A DNA stretch of 64,000 nt from Bacillus pumilus. Lineage in GTDB: Bacteria; Bacillota; Bacilli; Bacillales; Bacillaceae. Position numbers and translations under genes: made by a program. The notes under the pieces were generated by a model that was given only the letters and a program-made list of their open reading frames with translations, was not told where the DNA came from and ran no database searches. Location of the stretch: the NCBI RefSeq assembly GCF_024498355.1, contig NZ_CP101834.1, positions 21,179 to 85,178 on the forward strand, read 5' to 3'. Position 1 is the first letter of the stretch, and each line of letters starts with the position of its first letter. Of this stretch, positions 1 through 8,447 are shown piece by piece.

Positions 1-231
1 CTCGAACCTGGTTCATACGTTCTTCATGTAAAAGCAGAAGGGCAGAAAAGACAGCTTATAAATTTTGAGATTAAAAATAACGAAATTGCTGAGTACGGAA
101 AAAAGGCGGATCTCACGCCTTCAATTTCAATCGTAATTCCTCTATGGACTTTTATTTGTGTAGGTACCTTGATTTTTATTCTTGTGTTTTTATTCTTGAA
201 AAGAAAAAAGAAAAGGGAAGAAAAAAGATAG
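1..231 (+). CDS. C-terminal end of a membrane-anchored surface protein (partial)
   Basis: The reading frame is open from the first base and ends in a TAG at 229-231, giving the last 76 residues of a larger protein. The piece has an extracellular beta-rich stretch, one hydrophobic membrane segment (IPLWTFICVGTLIFILVFLF) and a short, very basic lysine/arginine tail. That is the usual C-terminal anchor of a type I membrane surface protein and differs from an LPXTG sortase signal. It sits 12 nt before the next large secreted protein and is probably co-transcribed with it. Its identity cannot be judged without the upstream part. Confidence 0.8.
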   Translation, partial: LEPGSYVLHVKAEGQKRQLINFEIKNNEIAEYGKKADLTPSISIVIPLWTFICVGTLIFILVFLFLKRKKKREEKR

Positions 232-243
232 AAAGGTGAATTC

Positions 244-2631
244 ATGGGGCAAACAAATAAAAACATTCTATTAATAATCATACTTTTATTAACAACTTTT
301 ATTTTGGGACAAGAGGTTGTAACAGCTGCAGCTAATCCAGTTTTATCTGCAAAACCACATTCTTCAGGTGAATATATTGAACTGAGTTGGACAAAACCCG
401 ACTCCAGCCAACCATATAGTTATAGAGTATTTTCAAAGAACAAAAATGAATCCCAATTTCAGAGCATACCGACAAAAGAAAAGGTGAAAGTTTTAAATGT
501 ATATCCAGATGCCAGAAACATACCAGAAGCCGGGCTTGAATCTTTTAAGAATTGGAAAGGTGAAACACATAAATTCTTAAAGTCTGCCTCAGTTAAAAAA
601 TGGATGGAAGAACCTAATTCAGAGAACCCCAAAGGCTATGGCAAGGGGTTGATTGAGGTTGATATAGTATCAATTACTGATTTCAATAACGCACCTATGA
701 AGTACCTTATGGCAAATAACCAATATAAATATGATGTTATTTTTGCGGGTACATGGGATACAAATGCTAGGCAGGACCTTTCTGATGCTGCAGAAAAAGC
801 AATTGAGGATTTCATTCAAACTGGAAGGGGATTTCTTGCAGGACATGATACGATCACAGAATACCATAACCTAAAAAACTTTGTGAAATTATCGAAGTTT
901 TTGAATGTAAAGACATACTCTTTTACCAACAATATATATAAAGCAAATAGCACATATATACAAATGCCCTGGATTGGATCTGAGATGATTACGATTAGAA
1001 AGAAGGGTCTTTTAACAAGTTATCCATGGGATATTGGTGAAGTAGGGAATAATCTAAAAACACCTTATAGTCATACAAATTCGCAAGTTGCACTAGGCGA
1101 TGTATGGATGTCATATAAAAATTGGAGAAGTGACTTTTCGGATACCACAGTTGGTGTTGGTCCAGAAAAGGGAGATGGATCGGGACAAGGCACCAATAAC
1201 GTATATTTAACAACATGGAATAATACTGCAATGATTCAGACCGGCCACTCTAATGGGGCTGCCACTCCAGATGAACAGAAGGTACTAGCCAATACTTTGT
1301 TTTATCTTGCCCAGGTATCTGAAAATACAAGTTGGAATGACAGGAAAGCCCAGGATATTGAGGCGCCGGATAAGCCACAAATTGAATCAATAAAGCTTCA
1401 GCAAGATAACCTTGATTTAATGCTAGAGTCAAAAGATAATGCAGCAGTGTATAACTATTATGTTGAAGCTACGGGAGCTAGAAGTGGGAGATACGTATCA
1501 AAAACGATAGCAGCTGATATTGAATCCGGTTTAAAGGGGTTTGCGGTTACTGTTGATCATATTGGTGATACTGATCCGGGATTTAAAGTCAATTATAAAG
1601 AGAAAAACGCGAGAGTCAGCTTACCTAATAATTATTTGAAGACGGGATTTTATTTGCATGTCAGAGCTATCGATAATGCTGGAAATGGATCGGAAGTTGA
1701 ACATATAAGACTTGAGCCACCAGAAATTAAGGTGAAAGGTTTGCAATCTAATAAGTGGACGCAATTTGTTGATTTAGAGGTAGCACCAGTTTCGATGAAT
1801 CCACATTCAAATATAGTTGAAATCGAGATTAATGGAGAAAAAAGAGAAGTTAAAAATTTAAAGAAAAGAATCGAAAAAAACGGACAGTATAAAATATTGG
1901 TTAAAGATTCATTGGGATTTATTACTGAAAAGACTATTTCGATAAGCAATATCGATAAAGAGATACCTAAAATAGATATTGAAATGGATCCTAAAACAGC
2001 CAGATCAGAGATGTATAAAGGTAGGGTTATTACTGCAGCTGCAAGTGGAATAGAAGACATAAGGATAGCAAAAGGAAAGAAGAGTCTGGAAAATATGAGG
2101 AATGAAAAAAGTATATCCACTGAGGGAACATTTGAAGTGAATGATAACGGACTGTACACATTCTATGTTAAAAGTGGAAGTGGGATAGAAAACATTAAAA
2201 CAATAAATATTGAAGGAATGATAGGTCAACTGGATATTGTAGACGTACCTGAAAACTTATCTCTCATAACCATACTAGGTTCTAACAAAAACATGGTAAC
2301 AGTTGATGCTGCAAAAGAAGATATAGTTATTCAAGATACTTTAAGGAATCAAAATGATTCCTGGGTACTAAAAGCCAGATTGATCGAAAAACCAATCTTC
2401 TTTTCTTTTTTTGTTAGTCCAATCATTAACAAGAATAATATAGATGCGCTAATACGCCATGATGAATTCGATGAAAATTGGAAAGTGTTATACCAATCCT
2501 CTCCTGGTAATCCAAAAGGTTTTTGTAAGATACCTATAGAGGACCTAAATATCCAATTAAATTATCCAAATGATATTGTTGCGGAAAACTACAATTTTCA
2601 AATTGATTGGAAATTGGAGATTGTAAAATAA
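244..2631 (+). CDS. Large secreted protein, possibly DUF5057-like
   Basis: A 795-aa protein preceded by AAAGGTG. It has an N-terminal signal peptide (basic start, hydrophobic residues 8-25, probable cleavage near AAA). A fibronectin-like start (LSWTKP) is followed by a domain at about residues 75-370 with KVLNVYPD, VDIVSITDF, DVIFAGTWD and GRGFLAGHD. That pattern recalls the DUF5057-type domain of Bacillus surface proteins; this is my recollection, not a search result. The C-terminal half looks like Ig-like beta repeats. There is no LPXTG or transmembrane anchor at the C-terminus, so it may be released or held by partners. With the preceding gene it probably forms the end of the conjugation or surface operon. 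Confidence 0.7.
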   Translation: MGQTNKNILLIIILLLTTFILGQEVVTAAANPVLSAKPHSSGEYIELSWTKPDSSQPYSYRVFSKNKNESQFQSIPTKEKVKVLNVYPDARNIPEAGLESFKNWKGETHKFLKSASVKKWMEEPNSENPKGYGKGLIEVDIVSITDFNNAPMKYLMANNQYKYDVIFAGTWDTNARQDLSDAAEKAIEDFIQTGRGFLAGHDTITEYHNLKNFVKLSKFLNVKTYSFTNNIYKANSTYIQMPWIGSEMITIRKKGLLTSYPWDIGEVGNNLKTPYSHTNSQVALGDVWMSYKNWRSDFSDTTVGVGPEKGDGSGQGTNNVYLTTWNNTAMIQTGHSNGAATPDEQKVLANTLFYLAQVSENTSWNDRKAQDIEAPDKPQIESIKLQQDNLDLMLESKDNAAVYNYYVEATGARSGRYVSKTIAADIESGLKGFAVTVDHIGDTDPGFKVNYKEKNARVSLPNNYLKTGFYLHVRAIDNAGNGSEVEHIRLEPPEIKVKGLQSNKWTQFVDLEVAPVSMNPHSNIVEIEINGEKREVKNLKKRIEKNGQYKILVKDSLGFITEKTISISNIDKEIPKIDIEMDPKTARSEMYKGRVITAAASGIEDIRIAKGKKSLENMRNEKSISTEGTFEVNDNGLYTFYVKSGSGIENIKTINIEGMIGQLDIVDVPENLSLITILGSNKNMVTVDAAKEDIVIQDTLRNQNDSWVLKARLIEKPIFFSFFVSPIINKNNIDALIRHDEFDENWKVLYQSSPGNPKGFCKIPIEDLNIQLNYPNDIVAENYNFQIDWKLEIVK

Positions 2632-2639
2632 AAGAAAAC

Positions 2640-2670
2640 ACTTGCACACGATGTAAGCAAGTGGTAAAAT
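2640..2670 (+). promoter_or_regulatory. ssb promoter with embedded inverted repeat
   Basis: TTGCAC (2642-2647), a 17-nt spacer and TAAAAT (2665-2670). The arms ACTTGC (2640) and GCAAGT (2657) form an inverted repeat with an 11-nt gap across the -35 and spacer. The same layout recurs at 4635-4665 and in weaker form at 3213-3243, so it is probably an operator shared by three transcription units. Confidence 0.7.
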
Positions 2671-2705
2671 AAAAGTATAAAAATAACATTTATGGAGTGA
2701 TTCAA

Positions 2706-3191
2706 ATGATTAATAGAACAGTTTTAATTGGTAGACTTACAAAAGATCCCGAGCTTCGTTATACACCAAATGGTGCAGCTGTAGCGACTTTTACTTTAGC
2801 TGTGAATCGTACATTTACAAATCAATCTGGAGAGCGTGAAGCAGATTTTATTAATTGTGTTACTTGGAAAAAACAAGCCGAGAACGTAGCTAACTACTTG
2901 AAAAAAGGAAGCCTTGCCGGTGTGGACGGTCGTTTGCAGACAAGAAACTATGAAAATCAACAAGGTCAACGTGTATTTGTGACCGAGGTTGTGGCTGAAA
3001 GTGTTCAATTTCTAGAGCCTAAAGAAAAGAGAGAAAATGCAGGATATGGTGGTAATCAATATCCAAATAGCCAGCAACGTAATAATAACTATAACAACAA
3101 CCAACCTGATCAGAACAGTAACTTTAGAAATGATCCTTTTGCAAACGATGGAAAGCCAGTTGATATTTCTGATGACGATCTTCCTTTTTAA
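2706..3191 (+). CDS. ssb: Single-stranded DNA-binding protein
   Basis: A 161-aa SSB with the OB fold in residues 1-105 ([18 protein letters not shown] start, [14 protein letters not shown]) and a flexible Asn/Gln-rich linker. The acidic tip DDDLPF recruits repair and replication partners. The start is the ATG at 2706, behind TATGGAGTG. Plasmid ssb genes are commonly carried in the region that enters the recipient first, where SSB coats the incoming strand. The adjacent promoter with its inverted repeat suggests specific control. Identification is secure; the transfer-related role is inference. Confidence 0.97.
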   Translation: MINRTVLIGRLTKDPELRYTPNGAAVATFTLAVNRTFTNQSGEREADFINCVTWKKQAENVANYLKKGSLAGVDGRLQTRNYENQQGQRVFVTEVVAESVQFLEPKEKRENAGYGGNQYPNSQQRNNNYNNNQPDQNSNFRNDPFANDGKPVDISDDDLPF

Positions 3192-3212
3192 ATTCTAATA
3201 GGGAAGATGCTC

Positions 3213-3243
3213 ACTTGCTTAAATGGTAAGCGTGTGGTAGAGT
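3213..3243 (+). promoter_or_regulatory. Weak promoter of the double-RHH gene, degenerate copy of the shared operator
   Basis: TTGCTT (3215-3220), 17 nt, TAGAGT (3238-3243). ACTTGC at 3213 matches the left arm of the operator at 2640 and 4635. The right arm is degenerate (GCGTGT). Confidence 0.4.
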
Positions 3244-3273
3244 CATCATGAAAAAACAAGTGAGGTCGATAAC

Positions 3274-3591
3274 ATGGCTAATTCAGATGTATCCAATACT
3301 GGAATTAGAGTAAACATAAAAACACATGAATTTTTGAGAGAATTTGCGTATCAGAATAGAACTAGCATTAAAGAAGCAATTACATTCATTATTACAAAGC
3401 TGAAGAGTGAAATTGAAGAAGGGAAAATTCATTTTCCGAAATATAAGAAAGTCGTTGGAGAAGAAACGAAGAATGTCAGGATCTCTGAAACTGACCGGTT
3501 GTTTCTTGAAAGTTTAGCTTTTCACAAGCACACAAAAATAAAAAACGCTCTTGAAATCATAGCAAGTGAGTATGAAAAAAGAAATAACTAA
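3274..3591 (+). CDS. Tandem ribbon-helix-helix-like DNA-binding protein
   Basis: A 105-aa protein behind AAGTGAGGTCG. It consists of two similar halves: a beta-strand-like start (IRVNIKTHEFL / NVRISETDRLF) followed by two helices (SIKEAITFIITKL / KIKNALEIIASEY). This is the pattern of the MetJ/Arc RHH fold duplicated in one chain, so a single chain could act as a dimer. It lies directly behind a promoter with the shared ACTTGC element, which makes it a reasonable candidate for the regulator of that element. An alternative is an auxiliary protein of the relaxosome. Confidence 0.65.
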   Translation: MANSDVSNTGIRVNIKTHEFLREFAYQNRTSIKEAITFIITKLKSEIEEGKIHFPKYKKVVGEETKNVRISETDRLFLESLAFHKHTKIKNALEIIASEYEKRNN

Positions 3592-3631
3592 TAAGAGACT
3601 TGTGTAATTCAAAAAGTAGGAGGGAATCATA

Positions 3632-3859
3632 TTGAAGGTTAAAACATTAATACATTTGATATTGTTTATACTTTTCGTACTTATGTTAATTAAGTATAAG
3701 GCCATTCTTTTTGGATTATTGCAAGTCTTATTATTAGTCGTTATTTTATTTATTGGGTTAGTTATTGTAGGAAGGTTTGCTTTGGGATTGATAGCCTTTA
3801 TTGCAACAGTGTTCGGTATATTCGCAGTATTCGGTATATTTGTCACTTACTTCGTATAA
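3632..3859 (+). CDS. Small membrane protein
   Basis: A 75-aa protein starting at TTG after AGGAGGGAATCATA. Almost the whole sequence is hydrophobic, with segments at about residues 5-23 and 25-70, the latter long enough for two passes, joined by only a few charged residues. No family recognised. It is transcribed in line with the RHH gene upstream and ends about 110 nt before the resolvase. Confidence 0.6.
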   Translation: MKVKTLIHLILFILFVLMLIKYKAILFGLLQVLLLVVILFIGLVIVGRFALGLIAFIATVFGIFAVFGIFVTYFV

Positions 3860-3869
3860 AAATATTTCT

Positions 3870-3962
3870 TGGTGTTCAATTTGGGTATACCTCAAATTAA
3901 CAACTGTAATCACAGATTCAATAAGGGTTCAATATGTTCATTTTGGGTTGTTCATTAAACAG
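3870..3962 (+). promoter_or_regulatory. Probable res recombination site
   Basis: About 90 nt of AT-rich DNA directly before the resolvase gene hold partly palindromic elements. One is centred on GTATAC (AATTTG..GTATAC..CAAATT, about 3886-3905); the others contain GTTCAA/TTCAT repeats (3925-3955). Resolvases of this type bind three subsites upstream of their own gene. The exact subsites are not certain. Confidence 0.5.
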
Positions 3963-3972
3963 GAGGTAATTT

Positions 3973-4590
3973 ATGATTTTTGGCTATGCGCGTGTGAGTA
4001 GCTCGGATCAAAATTTAGATCGGCAGGTACAAGATCTTAAAAAAAAGAATTGTGACAAGATTTACGTGGAAAAAATTTCAGGAAAAAATTTCAATCGTCC
4101 TCAATTTACAGAAATGAGAAATAAAATGAGATTTGGCGACTTATTAATAGTTCATGATCTTTCTCGTTTTGGAAGGAACAAAGAAGAGATTATGAATGAA
4201 TGGAAGAAACTAATTGATGATGAAATTGATATTGAAGTTCTTGATATGCCTATTTTAAATACTAGGCAATATAAAGACTTACCTGGTGTCGGCAAACTGG
4301 TGTCAGATTTAGTTTTGACGTTATTGGCTTGGGCCGTTGAGGATGAAAGGAAAAGAAATCGAAAAGCTCAGAGGGAAGGAATTGAGATTGCAAAGGAAAA
4401 GGGTAAATACAAGGGGCAGGAGAGGAAGTATCATGCAAATGCAACAGGAAGAAATAAGCTAATATTTGACGAAGTGGTTAGAGGATTGAATGCTCATGAA
4501 TCTGTTATGGATATACATAGAAAAACTGGATTATCAAGAAATACAATATATAAAATTAAATACGAAATCAATAATAACGTAGAGATGTAA
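3973..4590 (+). CDS. Serine resolvase / site-specific recombinase
   Basis: A 205-aa small serine recombinase behind AGGAGGTAATTT. The catalytic domain starts with YARVSSSDQNLDRQ (nucleophilic serine near residue 10) and continues with the family's VHDLSRFGRN arginine motif. A C-terminal helix-turn-helix lies at about residues 165-200 (SVMDIHRKTGLSRNTIYKIK). Proteins of this size on theta plasmids usually resolve multimers through an upstream res site, which is present as a candidate here. An invertase or transposon resolvase role is possible, but no transposon ends are visible. Confidence 0.92.
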   Translation: MIFGYARVSSSDQNLDRQVQDLKKKNCDKIYVEKISGKNFNRPQFTEMRNKMRFGDLLIVHDLSRFGRNKEEIMNEWKKLIDDEIDIEVLDMPILNTRQYKDLPGVGKLVSDLVLTLLAWAVEDERKRNRKAQREGIEIAKEKGKYKGQERKYHANATGRNKLIFDEVVRGLNAHESVMDIHRKTGLSRNTIYKIKYEINNNVEM

Positions 4591-4616
4591 AGCTTCAGTA
4601 GAAGCTTTTTTTATTT
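4590..4616 (+). terminator. Rho-independent terminator after the resolvase
   Basis: AAGCTTC and GAAGCTT pair around a 4-nt loop and are followed by a T-run, starting on the last base of the resolvase stop codon. Confidence 0.85.
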
Positions 4617-4634
4617 GAAAAAAATAACATGTTT

Positions 4635-4665
4635 ACTTGCACACGACGTGAGCAAGTGGTATAAT
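4635..4665 (+). promoter_or_regulatory. Strong promoter with inverted-repeat operator
   Basis: TTGCAC (4637-4642), a 17-nt spacer and a perfect TATAAT (4660-4665). ACTTGC (4635) and GCAAGT (4652) form the same 11-nt-gapped inverted repeat as before ssb. The region is nearly identical to 2640-2670 although the genes behind them are unrelated. Confidence 0.8.
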
Positions 4666-4698
4666 AAAGAAGAACAAAGAGTAGGAGGTAATTGTGGT

Positions 4699-5025
4699 AT
4701 GGAATTAAGTCTAAGAGATTATTTTTGTATTAGAAAAAACCAATTTGATGATGAAAGGTTACAAAATGTTTTGTGTTCTGAAAAAACAACCACTGTAGAT
4801 CATTTGGTTAAAAGGCATGATTTTGATCAGGATTTTGTCAATAGTCAATTGAAAGATTTGACAAGGTTAGGGAAGATTCGTGTGGAAAGAGGAATAATAA
4901 AGGTGAATAGGGTCGAAAAGCATAGAAGGGATCAAATTAAAGTCAATATTTTTACTGCGTTTGGTGCCAGCGTATTCTTCTTTTTCATTGCGATTTTCCC
5001 AGCTTTAGTTGAGGTGTTTTTTTAA
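4699..5025 (+). CDS. Winged-helix-like protein with C-terminal membrane anchor
   Basis: A 108-aa protein. The start is the ATG at 4699 behind GTAGGAGGTAATT; upstream in-frame codons lie inside the promoter and are rejected. Residues 30-75 (TTTVDHLVKRHDF, VNSQLKDLTRLGKIRVERG) resemble a winged helix with its beta-wing. The last about 25 residues form one hydrophobic segment, so it may be a tail-anchored DNA-binding protein. It overlaps the next gene by one base (TAATG), which suggests translational coupling. Specific function unknown. Confidence 0.65.
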   Translation: MELSLRDYFCIRKNQFDDERLQNVLCSEKTTTVDHLVKRHDFDQDFVNSQLKDLTRLGKIRVERGIIKVNRVEKHRRDQIKVNIFTAFGASVFFFFIAIFPALVEVFF

Positions 5026-5198
5026 TGAGGTCAATTCAAGCTATAAGAGAACTTTTGAAAATGAAGGGTATCAAGACGGATGTTGTTAATAAAAAAAATA
5101 TAATGACAGAGAGGGATTCATTTGAATGTATTATTTACAGCTTCGAAGTTGATGAAGGCCAAAGATGTGAAGCGATGGTGCCAGAAGAACAGAAATAG
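5025..5198 (+). CDS. Small protein of unknown function
   Basis: A 57-aa frame starting at an ATG that shares its first base with the stop of the winged-helix gene, with GAGGTG upstream. It begins MRSIQAIRELLKMKGIKT and has an acidic C-terminal half (FEVDEGQRCEAMVPEEQ). A second open frame (5122-5343) overlaps its end but lacks a ribosome-binding site. No family recognised. Confidence 0.5.
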   Translation: MRSIQAIRELLKMKGIKTDVVNKKNIMTERDSFECIIYSFEVDEGQRCEAMVPEEQK

Positions 5199-5371
5199 CC
5201 TGGCATTTAACTTAGTTATTGAGTTTGAATCAAAAGAAAAGCTAATGCGTATGAAAAATTCACTGACTTTAAAAAGATCCAAACAAGAAAAAAGCCAAGT
5301 CCGTGGCGCGAACTTGGTTTCTCTAAGAAAAAGTTGTTGTTAAGTGTAACAATATAAATATACCATTATTC

Positions 5372-5401
5372 ATTCAGCATAGCAAATTTTGCATGCTGAA
5401 T
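5372..5401. repeat. Near-perfect inverted repeat upstream of the zinc-ribbon gene
   Basis: ATTCAGCAT and ATGCTGAAT arms with further pairing of GCAAA/TTTGC inside, 28-57 nt before the next start codon. It lacks a T-run, so it is more likely an operator or a 5' mRNA hairpin than a terminator. Confidence 0.55.
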
Positions 5402-5428
5402 GACCTATTTATTTGGAGGCGTGATTTC

Positions 5429-5962
5429 ATGAAACCTAACAAGACCTGTCCTTACTGTGCTACTAAAGTAAGTGAAGAGAAAGAGAAATTTTATTGTGAT
5501 TTTTGTGATATCTATTTAAAAATTGACCAGGTATCCAGTGATGGTGTAAGAGTTCAGGTACCTCGTCATAGATCGACAGTAGATCCAGAAGAATTAAAAA
5601 AAACCACGTCCGAACTAATGTTGTATCCAACATGGGAATTGATTTTGTTACTTAAAGAGGCAAGGAAAAACAGAACGTATTTTTATAAAAGGCTGTATGA
5701 CGTTAGGAAATCAAATCGCGGCTTAGCTGATAAGCAAAGAGGTGATGAGATCTTAGCTGCGTATAAAGATGCAACAAAAAGGATGTATGTCGTGGAAAAT
5801 TTGATAAAGGTTCGTATTGGTTATATTCCAGATAACTTAAATGACAGTTATATGAAAGACTATGAAAAGAGAATGAACAACAAAAAAACTAATTCTGTAA
5901 TGGAAATGTGGGATGAAAGTGATGGATCTGGTTCAAGAAGACAAGTTGATTTTCGCGAATAG
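5429..5962 (+). CDS. Zinc-ribbon protein of unknown function
   Basis: A 177-aa protein starting at the ATG behind TTTGGAGGCGTG. Residues 6-30 contain two CxxC pairs (CPYCATKV..FYCDFCDIY), a treble-clef or zinc-ribbon nucleic-acid-binding module. The rest is helical and charged (TWELILLLKEARKNR; VVENLIKVRIGY) with an acidic C-terminus. No catalytic motif is visible. It probably acts through DNA, RNA or protein binding. Confidence 0.65.
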   Translation: MKPNKTCPYCATKVSEEKEKFYCDFCDIYLKIDQVSSDGVRVQVPRHRSTVDPEELKKTTSELMLYPTWELILLLKEARKNRTYFYKRLYDVRKSNRGLADKQRGDEILAAYKDATKRMYVVENLIKVRIGYIPDNLNDSYMKDYEKRMNNKKTNSVMEMWDESDGSGSRRQVDFRE

Positions 5963-6061
5963 CATTAGATTCCTAAATCGCAAGCAAATTAAAGCCATGC
6001 TTTTTTTATTTGAAAGTCAAATCGATGCTGCTACTTTGGGTATAAGATCTGAGGTCCAAAT

Positions 6062-6598
6062 ATGAAGCTGTTATGCAAACTTTTCGTTTTATTCCTTGTT
6101 TTTTTCATATCGGGATGTAATTCATATTACGCGAATCAAACACCAGCTAGAGAAGAAGCTAGATTATTAAAAGTGATAGATGGAGATACGATTAAAGTTC
6201 TTTATAAGGGAAAGAAAACATCTGTCAGATTGCTTCTAATAGATACACCTGAAACTAAAAGTCCAAAAACCTGTGTGCAGCCGTATGGACTTGAAGCATC
6301 TAAAAGGCTTCAGGAATTATTAAAAGATGATTTAGTTGAATTAGAGTTTGAGCCTGAAGAGGATGAAAAAAAAGATAAATATGGTCGTTTACTTGCTTAT
6401 GTCTATAGTGATGGAAAACTAATTCAGAAGCAGTTGTTAGAAGAGGGATATGCTAGACTTGCTTATATTTTCAAAAGTAACTATCTACATTTAGAGCAGT
6501 TGAAAAAATCGGAAAGCATAGCCAAAAATAAACAGATAAACATTTGGAGTACACCAAATTATGTGACATCGAGGGGTTTCAGCTATTGTGAACTTTAG
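6062..6598 (+). CDS. Thermonuclease-family lipoprotein
   Basis: A 178-aa protein behind GAGGTCCAAAT. The N-terminus is a lipoprotein signal with lipobox ISGC, so the mature protein should be attached to the outer face of the membrane. The body matches the staphylococcal nuclease (SNase) fold, with VIDGDTIKV, VRLLLIDTPE (active-site Arg) and YGRLLAYVY. The family cleaves single- and double-stranded DNA and RNA with calcium. B. subtilis has related surface nucleases of the YncB type. Possible roles are cell-surface DNA processing or nucleotide scavenging; the role on this plasmid is unknown. Confidence 0.92.
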   Translation: MKLLCKLFVLFLVFFISGCNSYYANQTPAREEARLLKVIDGDTIKVLYKGKKTSVRLLLIDTPETKSPKTCVQPYGLEASKRLQELLKDDLVELEFEPEEDEKKDKYGRLLAYVYSDGKLIQKQLLEEGYARLAYIFKSNYLHLEQLKKSESIAKNKQINIWSTPNYVTSRGFSYCEL

Positions 6599-6625
6599 AA
6601 ATTGTTGATTCTGGAGGTAGCAAAA

Positions 6626-8014
6626 ATGGAATATTTAAATTTGAATTTATTTCGTGAAATTGTTGTTGATAACTTTGCAGGAGGCGGCGGAGCAAGCACT
6701 GGAATCGAGCTTGCGACAGGTTTATCCGTTGATATTGCTATTAATCATGATCCAGATGCAATTGCGATGCACAAAACAAACCATCCTGATACAGAGCATT
6801 ACTGCGAAAGTGTATGGGATGTAGATCCGAAAGAGGCTGTTAAGGGACGAAAAGTTGGACTTGCATGGTTTTCACCTGATTGTAAGCATTTTTCGAAAGC
6901 AAAAGGTGGTAAACCGAAGGATAAACAGGTTCGAGGATTAGCATGGATTGCAGTGAAATGGGCTATTGCAGTACGTCCACGAGTGATCATGTTAGAAAAC
7001 GTTGAAGAGTTTCAGACGTGGTGTCCGTTAGATGCTGATGGTTATCCAATTAAAGAAAAAAAGGGTGAAACCTTCAAATCTTTTGTGAAATCACTTGAAG
7101 CATTGGGATACAAGGTTCAATTCAAAGAATTGAGGGCTTGTGACTATGGTGCGCCTACTACTAGAAAACGTTTTTTTATGGTAGCTCGTTGTGATGGTAA
7201 ACCGATTGTTTGGCCTGCACCTACACATGGTGATCCAAATAGTCTAACCGTACAAGTTGGTAAGCTGTTACCTTGGAGGACAGCCGCAGAAGTCATTGAT
7301 TGGAGCCTAGAAATTCCATCAATATTTACAAGGAAAAGACCTCTTGCAGAAAACACAATGAGGAGGATAGCGCGTGGTGTTCAACGATTCGTGCTTAATA
7401 ACCCAACCCCATTTATCGTGAGAATTGGTCAAACAGGTTTTGCCGGTGATCGGCTGCAATATGAATTGAATAAGCCGTTAACCACTATAACAACTAAGCA
7501 AGAACATTGTTTGATAGCACCGACAATTATGGTTAATACCACAGGCCATTCAGGAAGTAGAATTGATGAGCCGATTAAAACCATAACAACAGGTGGACAG
7601 CATGCATTAGTAACATCTGTTCTTTCAGCAAGTTTGAAAAACAGAAGCCAATCTGTTTATGCATTTCTAAGCAAATATTATGGTTCCGAAATTGGACAGA
7701 GTATAAATGGTCCTTTACATACCATTACAACCAAAGACCGTTTTGCTTTGGTGACTGTTAAGGGTCAGGATTACCAAATTGTAGACATAGGTATGAGGAT
7801 GTTGCAGCCACATGAGTTGTTCAACGCACAAGGTTTCCCTTCAAACTATGTAATAAATAGAGACTGTTATGGAAATGTTTATTCCAAAGTAAAACAAGTC
7901 GCTAGATGTGGGAACTCGGTTCCGCCACCATTTGCGGAACAACTGGTAAGAGCCAATCTTCCAGAAATGTGTGTACCTGAACATATGACCAAATATTATG
8001 GGAAGGCAAATTAG
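6626..8014 (+). CDS. C5-cytosine DNA methyltransferase (variant PDC motif)
   Basis: A 462-aa enzyme with the ATG at 6626 behind CTGGAGGTAG. It has motif I (DNFAGGGGASTG), motif IV in the variant form SPDCKHFSKA, motif VI (ENVEEF) and motif VIII (TTRKRFFMVAR). A variable target-recognition region follows, then motifs IX/X (FNAQGFPSNY, GNSVPPPFAEQL). The cysteine follows PD instead of P, as in a phage/plasmid subgroup. It transfers a methyl group from S-adenosylmethionine to cytosine C5. No cognate restriction enzyme is next to it, so it is an orphan enzyme, most simply for self-protection against restriction. Confidence 0.93.
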   Translation: MEYLNLNLFREIVVDNFAGGGGASTGIELATGLSVDIAINHDPDAIAMHKTNHPDTEHYCESVWDVDPKEAVKGRKVGLAWFSPDCKHFSKAKGGKPKDKQVRGLAWIAVKWAIAVRPRVIMLENVEEFQTWCPLDADGYPIKEKKGETFKSFVKSLEALGYKVQFKELRACDYGAPTTRKRFFMVARCDGKPIVWPAPTHGDPNSLTVQVGKLLPWRTAAEVIDWSLEIPSIFTRKRPLAENTMRRIARGVQRFVLNNPTPFIVRIGQTGFAGDRLQYELNKPLTTITTKQEHCLIAPTIMVNTTGHSGSRIDEPIKTITTGGQHALVTSVLSASLKNRSQSVYAFLSKYYGSEIGQSINGPLHTITTKDRFALVTVKGQDYQIVDIGMRMLQPHELFNAQGFPSNYVINRDCYGNVYSKVKQVARCGNSVPPPFAEQLVRANLPEMCVPEHMTKYYGKAN

Positions 8015-8027
8015 GAGGAAACGGAAA

Positions 8028-8447
8028 ATGCCAAAACCTGAACAGCTAAAAAGAATAATTGACATAAACGAGCTGATCCAGCTCATAGCAAGCATTGATC
8101 ATAGAACATTTTATTACGAATCAAAAAATTCGGTTGCCTGCTTTATATTTGGAAAGCGAGGGAAATTATTCTTCGTAGACGATTACACAGGGGAATGGGT
8201 CTATCCATATGAATTAGGGCATGGCCCAGCAAAAGGATTCTCACATGGAGGGAACATGTGGCAGCTGGTCAACAGCATGAGGGAATTCATCATCACTGGT
8301 CAATATGGCGATCTTAGAGACTATAAAGAAATTTGGGCTTATAGTCATGAAGGCTGTCAAAAGATTCGCCAAAAGGCGAAGGAAATCGGATTTATTGAAA
8401 CGGTTGATTATCCATACAGTTTCAGAGAATGGGAGTTGGCGAAATGA
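8028..8447 (+). CDS. Hypothetical protein
   Basis: A 139-aa protein starting behind TTAGGAGGAAACGG, 13 nt after the methyltransferase, and ending in an ATGA overlap with the next gene. Mixed alpha/beta composition with aromatic-rich stretches (HRTFYYESKN, YTGEWVYPYELGHGP, HGGNMWQLVNSMREFI). No known motif. Tight coupling to the methyltransferase suggests co-expression. Confidence 0.65.
   Translation: MPKPEQLKRIIDINELIQLIASIDHRTFYYESKNSVACFIFGKRGKLFFVDDYTGEWVYPYELGHGPAKGFSHGGNMWQLVNSMREFIITGQYGDLRDYKEIWAYSHEGCQKIRQKAKEIGFIETVDYPYSFREWELAK

Noticed and set aside
2640..2662. ACTTGC..GCAAGT as a terminator of the large secreted-protein gene
   Set aside because: No T-run follows, and the same element is part of a promoter at 4635; operator is the better reading.
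3600..3970. Transposon carrying the serine recombinase
   Set aside because: No transposase and no terminal inverted repeats flank it; a plasmid multimer-resolution role is simpler.
5122..5343. 73-codon plus-strand frame overlapping the 57-aa gene
   Set aside because: The TTG start lacks a ribosome-binding site and it overlaps a frame that is translationally coupled to the upstream gene; it could still be the result of a frameshift.
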